Under the pieces are notes generated by a model. The model was given only the letters and a program-made list of their open reading frames with translations, had not been told where the DNA came from and did no database searches. Shown here in pieces: positions 8,071-14,325 of a DNA stretch of 26,968 nucleotides. The stretch's first letter is position 1. Every line of letters begins with the position of its first letter. The translations under genes and the position numbers were made by a program. The stretch is from Candidatus Cloacimonadota bacterium (GTDB lineage Bacteria; Cloacimonadota; Cloacimonadia; Cloacimonadales; WRIO01), in the NCBI GenBank assembly GCA_023230175.1, contig JALNXV010000007.1:1-26968 (forward strand), written 5' to 3'.

Positions 8071-9057
8071 ATGAAAAAAAGAATATTTAGTGGGATTAAA
8101 CCAACCGGAGATTTACATTTAGGAAACTATCTCGGAGCTATAAAAAATTGGATTTCTCTTCAAAATGATTATGATTGTATCTATAGTATTGTTGATTTAC
8201 ACGCTATGACTACTGAATATAACCCTGAAGATTTAAGGAAAAATGTATTCAAAGCTGCTTGCAATTATCTTGCTTGTGGACTTGACCCAAACAAATCTGT
8301 GTTAATGGTTCAGTCTTCTGTGAAATATCATACTGAATTATGTTGGATTCTCAACTGTGTTACTCCCTTGAGCTGGTTAGAAAGAGTGCCCACGTTTAAA
8401 GAAAAAACTCAACAACAAGCTGAAAATATTAACACCGGCTTGCTTGATTATGCTGTCTTAATGACGGCTGATATTATTTTGTATAAAGCTGAAGCCGTAC
8501 CTGTCGGAGAAGATCAATTGCCTCATATAGAGCTTGCAAGAGAAATTTTGCGAAGGTTTAATTCTCGTTTTGGAGAAACCTTTCCTGAAATTAAAGGAAT
8601 CGTTGGTAAAGGAGCAAGAGTTAAAGGTCTTGATGGTTCGGCAAAAATGGGAAAATCTCTTGATAATTGCCTTTATCTTTATGAAGATTATAATAGCCAC
8701 TGGAGTAAGATTTCTAAAGCTGTTACTGACCCGGCTAGAATTAAAAAGTCGGACCCGGGAACTCCTGAAAAATGTAATATCTTTAGCTTACACCAATTAT
8801 TCTCAGGTAAAGATGATTTAGACTATGTTATTAATGGTTGTACTAAAGCAGAAATTGGTTGTATCCAATGTAAAAAATTATTAACTAAAAATATAAATGA
8901 AGAACTTGAACCCATCAGAACAAAATATAATGAATTGATGAATACCCCTGATTATGTTATGGATATTCTAAATGAAGGCAATAAAAAAGCTAATGAAATC
9001 GCTCAACAAACAATGCAAGAAGTTTATGAAAAAGTAGGTATCATAGATAAATATTGA
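8071..9057 (+). CDS. trpS: Tryptophan-tRNA ligase
   Basis: This class Ic aminoacyl-tRNA synthetase charges tRNA-Trp with tryptophan. It is 328 residues, the standard bacterial length. GIKPTGDLHLGNYLG (8-22) contains the HIGH-equivalent DLHLGN. IVDLHAMTT, LNCVTPLSWLERVPTFKEK and VPVGEDQLPHIELARE are typical TrpRS blocks. The KMSKS-equivalent is KMGKS at 192-196, with Gly in the Ser position, a common variant. The ATG at 8071 has GGAG 9 bases upstream. It is divergent from queH and is followed by two hairpins, so it is probably transcribed alone. Confidence 0.97.
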   Translation: MKKRIFSGIKPTGDLHLGNYLGAIKNWISLQNDYDCIYSIVDLHAMTTEYNPEDLRKNVFKAACNYLACGLDPNKSVLMVQSSVKYHTELCWILNCVTPLSWLERVPTFKEKTQQQAENINTGLLDYAVLMTADIILYKAEAVPVGEDQLPHIELAREILRRFNSRFGETFPEIKGIVGKGARVKGLDGSAKMGKSLDNCLYLYEDYNSHWSKISKAVTDPARIKKSDPGTPEKCNIFSLHQLFSGKDDLDYVINGCTKAEIGCIQCKKLLTKNINEELEPIRTKYNELMNTPDYVMDILNEGNKKANEIAQQTMQEVYEKVGIIDKY

Positions 9058-9061
9058 TTTT

Positions 9062-9110
9062 TCAATGATTTAACCTGAGGTAAAATTAAAAAATGAATCA
9101 TTGATTTTTT
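9062..9110 (+). terminator. Rho-independent terminator after trpS
   Basis: TCAATGATT (9062-9070) pairs with AATCATTGA (9096-9104), and six T's follow directly (9105-9110). Inside the 25-base loop the TTTAACC/GGTAAA pair can form a second small helix. It starts 4 bases after the trpS stop codon. Confidence 0.65.
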
Positions 9111-9119
9111 AGGTAAATA

Positions 9120-9165
9120 ACAAGGGACCTCCAGGATGCTTTAAACCATCTTGGAGGTCCCTTGT
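9120..9165. repeat. Long hairpin element, copy 1
   Basis: The left arm 9121-9138 and right arm 9147-9164 pair over 18 bases with a single G.T wobble; 9120/9165 adds an A-T pair. The loop is 8 bases (CTTTAAAC). The apical part reads CTCCAGGATG on the left and CATCTTGGAG on the right. The same apical sequence, wobble and loop length recur in copy 2 at 23599-23678, in the same orientation. It lies 10 bases after the trpS terminator and is followed by a T-rich stretch, so it could act as a second terminator; the shared sequence suggests a dispersed element instead of a simple terminator. Confidence 0.8.
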
Positions 9166-9420
9166 ATTTTAGTTCTTTTTTTTAGGAGTAAAACATTGAC
9201 CGCATAATTTTTTTTGAAAAAAAATATTTATTTATAATCCAATATATTAGTATGCTTTATAGATTAAATTACGGCAATATAAGAATATTTTAAAAAAAAC
9301 TTATTGACAATAGACAGTTGATTATTTATTAGTCATTTATATGAATAATATTGATTTTTAAAATTTCATTATTATTTATATAATATATTGAAATATAGTA
9401 ATTTACTAAAGGTTGGAATT
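9166..9420. other. AT-rich intergenic stretch before the radical-SAM activase
   Basis: About 255 bases of very AT-rich DNA with several T and A runs. A TTGACA occurs at 9304-9309, but the expected TG is absent 21 bases later (AG instead), so I do not call a promoter there. TATATTG at 9384-9390 could be a -7 element giving a leader of about 24 bases, without a convincing -33 box. No open frame of gene-like quality is seen. Confidence 0.5.
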
Positions 9421-10110
9421 ATGGTTATAGGTGGTTTGCAAAAAAGTTCTTTAATTGATTATCCGGGAAAGGTTACTTGTATAATTTTTACGCAAGGTTG
9501 TAACTTTGCTTGTCCTTGGTGTCACAATGGTTCGTTATTAAATCAATCAAAAGAAAGTTTGATTTCTGAAAAGACAATTTTTGAGTTTTTAAATCAGAGG
9601 ATAAATCTTTTAGATGCTGTGACAATTACAGGCGGTGAACCAACTATACAAAAGAAATTAATTCCATTTTTATATAAACTCAGGAAATTACCTTTTTTGA
9701 TTAAACTTGATACAAATGGTTATAATCCTAAGGTTTTAAATGAAATTGTAGCTAATAAGCTTGTTGATTATGTTGCTATGGATGTCAAAGCTCCATTACA
9801 TAAATATTCATTATTAACAAATACAGCAGTCAATGTTACTTTGATTAAAGAGTCTATTCAAATAATTAAACAGTCCGGTATTGATTATGAATTTAGAACA
9901 ACTTATGTGGCAGGATTGCTTAACGAGAATGATTTAGTTACTATCTCACAAGAAATTGATCCTGTAAAAAAATGGGTTATTCAAGAATTTAAACCTGAAA
10001 AAAGCGTTGATAAAGTATCTATTTTTAAAAGTTATCCTCAAAATTTTAATTGGTTTAATATTAAAAATAAGCTTAAAAAAACTGCTTGCGAGCAAACTTA
10101 TATCAGATAA
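9421..10110 (+). CDS. Radical SAM activating enzyme, anaerobic ribonucleotide reductase activator type
   Basis: This 229-residue protein contains the radical-SAM cluster motif CNFACPWC (Cys27, Cys31, Cys34, i.e. C-x3-C-x2-C) and GGEPTIQ (71-77), the SAM-binding GGE motif. The N-terminus GGLQKSSLIDYPGK followed by FTQGC is the hallmark of the NrdG2-like group annotated as anaerobic ribonucleoside-triphosphate reductase activating protein, which makes a glycyl radical in NrdD. I start at the ATG at 9421, where the family N-terminus begins, and not at the in-frame TTG at 9388; GGTTGGA just upstream may serve as ribosome site. No nrdD is in the window, so the partner is unproven; other glycyl-radical enzymes are possible targets. 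Confidence 0.85.
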   Translation: MVIGGLQKSSLIDYPGKVTCIIFTQGCNFACPWCHNGSLLNQSKESLISEKTIFEFLNQRINLLDAVTITGGEPTIQKKLIPFLYKLRKLPFLIKLDTNGYNPKVLNEIVANKLVDYVAMDVKAPLHKYSLLTNTAVNVTLIKESIQIIKQSGIDYEFRTTYVAGLLNENDLVTISQEIDPVKKWVIQEFKPEKSVDKVSIFKSYPQNFNWFNIKNKLKKTACEQTYIR

Positions 10111-10142
10111 ATATTATCAATTAAATATTTATACTGTTTTTT
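10107..10142 (+). terminator. Weak AT-only hairpin after the radical-SAM gene
   Basis: ATAAATATT (10107-10115) pairs with AATATTTAT (10124-10132) around an 8-base loop, overlapping the stop codon, and GTTTTTT follows. The stem holds no G-C pair, so termination strength is doubtful. Confidence 0.3.
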
Positions 10143-10186
10143 GAGATTTTAGTTATTAAAAATTATTTTTTCTTTTTCTTTTTTGC

Positions 10187-10215
10187 TTGACAATAAAGAT
10201 AAGGGTTTATTTATG
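10187..10215 (+). promoter_or_regulatory. Candidate promoter of the DUF4015 lipoprotein gene
   Basis: TTGACA (10187-10192), a 17-base spacer and TTTATG (10210-10215); the last eight bases, TATTTATG, fit TAnnTTTG with one mismatch. The predicted start near 10222 gives a leader of about 24 bases that contains AAGGAT, the likely ribosome site. Confidence 0.5.
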
Positions 10216-10245
10216 AAGTTAATAACGATTAAGGATAAATAATTT

Positions 10246-11619
10246 ATGAAATATAAGTGTTTAAAATTTTTATTAATAGTAATTTTGATATTATGTTCAA
10301 TTGCTTGTAAACATCAAAATACTAAAGAAATTGAGACTGATGTCTTACCTGATTCAAGTGTAATTGTCGAAGTAGAGCTTGAGCCTCTTTCTGAACCGAA
10401 AGAAGAAGTAAAAAAGATTAATTTTGAATATATCAAAATTAATAACGAATATATAACTCAACCAAATAATATTAAAAGAAAAACACCACCGCCCTTTATG
10501 CAAGGTTTATATGTAACAGCTTATGCTACAAATAGGTCAACTTTTGACAGTCTGCTTGTTAATGCAAAAAAATCAGGAATAAATACTATTATTTTTGATG
10601 TAAAAGAGATGCAAGGCGATGTAAATATTTCATTAAAGGATTATCCACAAATAAAATATATTTCATCTGATTCCTTTTTGAATATCAATAAAGTAGTAGA
10701 AAAGATTCATTCTTATGGTTTTTATGCAGTTGCAAGGATGGTTCAATTTTATAATATAAATACAGCAAAAGAATATCCTTATTTAAGACCGCAACTCAAA
10801 GAGGGCGGGTATTGGCAAGAAAAAAAAGATGCAAATCCAGCATGGCTTGATCCTTCACATCCATTAGTTCAGGCTGATTTATTGCATTTAATTGATATAA
10901 TTGCTAATAGTAATGTTGATGAAATTCAAATGGATTATGTTAGGTTTCCTACCGAAGGCAAAATATCTAATGCGGTTTTTTACTATGAACTTGAGGATGA
11001 ATATTTTTTAAAATCAGATAGTACCTACGTAAAAAGAGAAAAAAGAGATGTCATTAGAGATTATGTCAAAGAGGTTAGGAAAGTATGTGACCGTCATAAT
11101 GTGAGAATTTCAGCAGATATATTTGCTATTGTTGCTTGGCAAAGAAGTATTGATATTAAAAATACAGGTCAAGATATCGCATATATGAGTCCTCACTTAC
11201 ATCATTTACATCCTATGATATACTCATCTCATTTTTCAGACGGGTTTATCTTTCACGCTAATGATTTTATTAATAAACCATACCCTATTATAAAAGCAGG
11301 TATTGAAAAAACTATCAAAAAAATGGATAAAAATTGTGCCGTTATTCCTTATTTACAGGCTTTTGGTTGGAGAGTCAATTATAATCGTGAGTATATGTAT
11401 GACCAAATTAAATCAGCTTATGATACTGATTCAAAAGGATATATACTTTGGAATGCGGCAAGTAGCTACAATAAAGCACTTTCTTGGATAAAAGAATGGA
11501 ATAATTCAAGACGTATGGGTCTCATTTTAGAAGGCTATCCAACATTTGATAATTTATTTGATAAGATAGATTTTAATACTTTTATTGATTCTGTGGTTGT
11601 GGACTCTATTTCTGCTTAA
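10246..11619 (+). CDS. Lipoprotein with putative glycoside hydrolase domain (DUF4015)
   Basis: This 457-residue protein has a lipoprotein signal: residues 6-20 are hydrophobic and end in SIAC, with Cys21 as the predicted lipidated residue. A low-complexity acidic linker (about 25-75) leads to a TIM-barrel-like domain. GLYVTAYATNRSTFDSLL (about 87-104), INTIIFDVKEMQGDV (about 113-127) and DEIQMDYVRFP (225-235) are landmarks of the DUF4015 family, which is related to GH13-type barrels and is presumed to act on polysaccharide. Acidic residues in DVKEMQGDV and DEIQMDYVRF are likely active-site candidates. The substrate is unknown; peptidoglycan or an envelope glycan would suit the location. The ATG at 10246 follows AAGGAT by 9 bases. 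It stands alone, with 126 upstream and 165 downstream non-coding bases counted from the ATG to trusted neighbours' ends. Confidence 0.85.
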   Translation: MKYKCLKFLLIVILILCSIACKHQNTKEIETDVLPDSSVIVEVELEPLSEPKEEVKKINFEYIKINNEYITQPNNIKRKTPPPFMQGLYVTAYATNRSTFDSLLVNAKKSGINTIIFDVKEMQGDVNISLKDYPQIKYISSDSFLNINKVVEKIHSYGFYAVARMVQFYNINTAKEYPYLRPQLKEGGYWQEKKDANPAWLDPSHPLVQADLLHLIDIIANSNVDEIQMDYVRFPTEGKISNAVFYYELEDEYFLKSDSTYVKREKRDVIRDYVKEVRKVCDRHNVRISADIFAIVAWQRSIDIKNTGQDIAYMSPHLHHLHPMIYSSHFSDGFIFHANDFINKPYPIIKAGIEKTIKKMDKNCAVIPYLQAFGWRVNYNREYMYDQIKSAYDTDSKGYILWNAASSYNKALSWIKEWNNSRRMGLILEGYPTFDNLFDKIDFNTFIDSVVVDSISA

Positions 11620-11715
11620 TTTGTCAAAGATTATATTGGTAATTTCAAATTATTAATATCATTAGAGGTATAATGTGTATTTTCTGATAATTTTTTAAAT
11701 TCAAGATAAATTTAA

Positions 11716-11744
11716 TTGACATATATCTTGATTTTTAGAAAATG
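11716..11744 (+). promoter_or_regulatory. Candidate promoter of the yggT-divIVA-lspA run
   Basis: TTGACA (11716-11721), a 17-base spacer and AAAATG (11739-11744). A start near 11751 gives a leader of about 34 bases that includes AAGGTGG as ribosome site before the yggT ATG. From here genes follow without terminator-like gaps as far as the hairpin at 18030. Confidence 0.45.
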
Positions 11745-11784
11745 ACTAAAAATATTGTAAACAAAAAAGGCATAAGGTGGACTG

Positions 11785-12051
11785 ATGTTATATAGACTTT
11801 TAGATAATTTATTGGAGATTTATACAGTTATCATTATTATTAGGGCAGTAATTTCATGGTTTTCGCCCAGTCCTTATAATCCCTTATACAGATTATTGAT
11901 ACAGATAACTGAACCGGTTTTGGACCCCATTAGGAGAATAATGCCAAACTTAGGAGGGATAGACTTATCTCCAATTTTATTAATATTTATAATACATATC
12001 GTTAGGACAATTTTATTGCGATTTTTATTTAGCACACCAACAATCTATTAG
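11785..12051 (+). CDS. YggT family membrane protein
   Basis: This 88-residue protein has two hydrophobic helices (about 10-25 and 61-82) around a loop. VISWFSPSPYNPLYRLLIQITEPVLDP-IRRIMP is the YggT/YlmG signature, with the conserved N-P-x(5)-I/L-x-x-x-T-E-P-x-L-x-P-x-R-R pattern. YggT homologues are linked to cell-envelope organisation, osmotic stress and, in Gram-positives, division; the molecular role is not settled. The ATG at 11785 has AGGTGG upstream. It is the first gene of a tight run, with divIVA 8 bases downstream. Confidence 0.92.
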   Translation: MLYRLLDNLLEIYTVIIIIRAVISWFSPSPYNPLYRLLIQITEPVLDPIRRIMPNLGGIDLSPILLIFIIHIVRTILLRFLFSTPTIY

Positions 12052-12059
12052 GAGGGCTT

Positions 12060-12638
12060 ATGAATGATAAAATAGAGATTTCTTCTGCAGATATCAGGCA
12101 TAAAGAATTTGCTTCAAATATGTTTGGTTATAAAAAATCAGAGGTTAAAGAATATCTTGAGATGCTGTCTATACAGTTTGAAGATCTTTATGCTCAAAGA
12201 ATGAACGCCGGTGATACTGACCAACTAAATGTATATGAAGATAGAACTCAAACTCAATTAGCCCTCGAACAAATACAAAAAAGAGAAGAGTTAATAGCTA
12301 AAACAATGCTTCAAGCTGAAAATACCAGAAATGAAATTATCAAAACTGCTCAAAAAGAAGCTGATAATATTATTAAAGAAGCTGAACTCGCCGCAAAAAA
12401 AGCAATTGACGATACTAAACATTATTTAAATGTACTCAATCACGAATATGTTAATCTTAAAGAAAGTAGAAGACAATTTTTAAGCTCTGCTCACGCTCAA
12501 CTAAAAACAGTACTTGAAAGACTTGAACAAGATCCTTTATTTACAAGACAAAAAGAGGCTGATCTTGATAAAGAGTTTGAAGAAGCTAAAAAGATTACTG
12601 TAGAAAGTAAAGAAAAAAATGTACCTCAAAACAATTGA
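12060..12638 (+). CDS. DivIVA domain protein
   Basis: This 192-residue protein opens with ISSADIRHKEFASNMFGYKKSEVKEYLEML (about 7-36), the DivIVA N-terminal lipid-binding motif (D/E-I-x-x-K-x-F-x-x-x-x-x-GY-x-x-x-E-V-x-x-[YF]-L). It is followed by a long Glu/Lys/Ala-rich coiled coil (about 65-155) and a charged tail. Proteins of this type sit at curved membranes such as poles and division sites and recruit partners. AGGAGGG precedes the ATG at 12060. Its final 20 bases overlap the purine nucleoside phosphorylase gene. With yggT directly upstream, a division or envelope role is inferred. In diderms DivIVA-domain proteins are less common, which makes the pair notable. Confidence 0.9.
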   Translation: MNDKIEISSADIRHKEFASNMFGYKKSEVKEYLEMLSIQFEDLYAQRMNAGDTDQLNVYEDRTQTQLALEQIQKREELIAKTMLQAENTRNEIIKTAQKEADNIIKEAELAAKKAIDDTKHYLNVLNHEYVNLKESRRQFLSSAHAQLKTVLERLEQDPLFTRQKEADLDKEFEEAKKITVESKEKNVPQNN

Positions 12639-13419
12639 ATATTTAAAAAAACAAATCCCTTTTAAACCTATTTGTGCAATTATTCTGGGAACCGGACTTA
12701 ATGCTCTGGCTGATAATATAGAAGATAAAATCGAAATACCCTACGAAAAGATACCCGGATTCGTTAAAAGTACAGCTCCCTCACATCAAGGGAAATTGGT
12801 AGCAGGTTATATTAATAAAAAACCTGTTATTGTTTTTAAAGGTAGGTATCATTATTATGAAGGCTATGTGATGAATCAAGTAGTTTTCCCGGTAAGAATA
12901 GCAAAATTATTCGGCGTGGATTATCTATTTGTAACTAATGCTGCAGGTTCATTAAATGAAGACCTTAAACCCGGACAATTAGTTGTAATTGATAATCATA
13001 TTAATATGATGCCCAATCCTTTAATAGGTGAAAACGAAGAGATGTTTGGGATGAGATTTCCGAGTATGCACGAGCCTTATTCAAAACAATTGACAGACTT
13101 AGCTTTTATGTTAGCTGAAGAAAATTCTATTTCTCTGAAAAAGGGTGTTTATTGTGCTGTAACAGGTCCTTCTTTGGAAACAAAAGCAGAATGCTTGATG
13201 ATTAAAAATTGGGGTGCTGATTTGGTAGGTATGTCAACAGTCCCGGAAGTAATTACAGCTGTTCATTGTGGATTAAAAGTTTTTGCCGTTTCTGTTGTTA
13301 CAAATTTAAGTAATATCTTTCATACAAAAGCTCATACTCAAGAGGAAATAAGAGATAACGCTGATAAAGCAAGTAGAGATTTATTAAAATTATTTAATCT
13401 TATAATAGAAAAAATATAA
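12619..13419 (+). CDS. Purine nucleoside phosphorylase, class I (NP-I) trimeric type
   Basis: This cytosolic enzyme splits purine nucleosides with phosphate into base and ribose 1-phosphate for salvage. It has 266 residues, close to the typical 270-280. Motifs: ILGTGLN (22-28) in place of the usual GSGLG phosphate loop; FKGRYHYYEGY (74-84) with the phosphate-contacting Arg and His; VTNAAGSL; TGPSLETKAE with the purine-contacting Glu; GMSTVPE; and VTNLSN, whose first Asn matches Asn243 of human PNP and argues for 6-oxopurines over the Asp of methylthioadenosine phosphorylases. The gene starts inside divIVA (20-base overlap) in another frame; the overlap suggests coupling. It sits where ileS is found in the related Gram-positive order. 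Confidence 0.93.
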   Translation: MYLKTIEYLKKQIPFKPICAIILGTGLNALADNIEDKIEIPYEKIPGFVKSTAPSHQGKLVAGYINKKPVIVFKGRYHYYEGYVMNQVVFPVRIAKLFGVDYLFVTNAAGSLNEDLKPGQLVVIDNHINMMPNPLIGENEEMFGMRFPSMHEPYSKQLTDLAFMLAEENSISLKKGVYCAVTGPSLETKAECLMIKNWGADLVGMSTVPEVITAVHCGLKVFAVSVVTNLSNIFHTKAHTQEEIRDNADKASRDLLKLFNLIIEKI

Positions 13420-13436
13420 AAAAAGAGGTATTCTCC

Positions 13437-13832
13437 ATGTCAGTGAAGAATTTAACTGCCAGTCAATTAAAAAAATATGAGGAAGTATTAATTAAAGAAA
13501 GAGATAATTCTCAAAATTTAATAAAAAAACTTTCAGAAACTTATAATAAAGGTAGCAAAGACAGTTCCGGCGATTTGTCAGGCTATGCTTACCATCAAGC
13601 CGATCAAGGCTCAGATACTCAAGAACAAGAAACAACAGCTTATTTAATCGATACAGAATATAATAAAATTAAACTTCTAAATGCAGCAATCAAAAGAATA
13701 TATGATAAGTCTTACGGTATCTGTGAAATATGTGGTAAATATATACAAGAAAGTCGATTAAAGATAATACCTTATGCTCGTTTTTGTATAGAATGCAAGA
13801 CTAAAGAAGAAAAGAAAAAGACTAATGCCTAA
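13437..13832 (+). CDS. TraR/DksA-family zinc finger protein
   Basis: This 131-residue protein has an N-terminal helical pair (about 8-40 and 62-92) and a C-terminal zinc finger, C96-x2-C99-x17-C117-x2-C120 (CEICGK ... CIEC), the DksA/TraR C4 pattern. The region between the helices (SGDLSGYAYHQADQGSDTQEQE) resembles the firmicute YteA-type group and lacks the DxxDxA tip by which E. coli DksA acts on RNA polymerase, so a DksA-like effect on rRNA transcription should not be assumed. AAAGAGG lies upstream of the ATG. The last 8 bases overlap lspA, an arrangement seen repeatedly in other bacteria. Confidence 0.9.
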   Translation: MSVKNLTASQLKKYEEVLIKERDNSQNLIKKLSETYNKGSKDSSGDLSGYAYHQADQGSDTQEQETTAYLIDTEYNKIKLLNAAIKRIYDKSYGICEICGKYIQESRLKIIPYARFCIECKTKEEKKKTNA

Positions 13833-14325
13833 GCAATTAATAAATAAATATATTTGGATAACGTTAATTATAATTATTTTTGACCAATTAACAAAGTTTT
13901 TCGTTCAACATTTTATGGCTTTGTATGATTCTATTAAGCTTACAACAAATTTTTTCTGGTTGACTTATGTTCATAATACAGGAGCAGCTTTCAGTTTGAA
14001 ATTTGGAGGAGATTCTTTTAATAGAATTATATTTAGTATAATTACAATTGTTTTAACCACAGTTGTTTTTTATTTGTTGATAAAGACAAAATCTAAGCTT
14101 GAAGCAATAGCATATTCATTAATTATTGGCGGAGCTATTGGTAATCTGATAGATAGGATACGTTTTGGTTATGTAATTGATTTTATTGATTGGGATTTCC
14201 CGGATTTTTTAATGGAAAGATGGCCGGTATTTAACATAGCTGATAGTGCTATCGTTGTAGCTGTTATCTTATTATTTGTAAATCTTTTATTTATTGAAAA
14301 AAGAATTGAATCGGAGGATAAATGA
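13825..14325 (+). CDS. lspA: Lipoprotein signal peptidase (signal peptidase II)
   Basis: LspA cleaves the signal peptide from prolipoproteins at the lipidated cysteine, inside the inner membrane. It has 166 residues and four hydrophobic helices. FDQLTKFF (19-26), VHNTGAAFSL (49-58), GAIGNLIDRIRFGYVIDFID (103-122) and FNIADSAI (136-143) are the conserved blocks; the catalytic aspartates are Asp119 and Asp140. Substrates in this window include the DUF4015 lipoprotein. It starts inside traR/dksA (8-base overlap), and its stop overlaps the start of the following surface protein by 4 bases. Confidence 0.97.
   Translation: MPKQLINKYIWITLIIIIFDQLTKFFVQHFMALYDSIKLTTNFFWLTYVHNTGAAFSLKFGGDSFNRIIFSIITIVLTTVVFYLLIKTKSKLEAIAYSLIIGGAIGNLIDRIRFGYVIDFIDWDFPDFLMERWPVFNIADSAIVVAVILLFVNLLFIEKRIESEDK

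Noticed and set aside
9304..9332. TTGACA with TATTAG 17 bases later, a possible promoter for the radical-SAM gene
   Set aside because: The TG at the expected distance is missing and the gene start is 90 bases away; the other promoters of the window fit the rule better.
10213..10242. A 9-codon ORF just before the DUF4015 gene, possible leader peptide
   Set aside because: Its ATG is part of the predicted -7 element, so it would lie upstream of the transcript start. It has no ribosome site.
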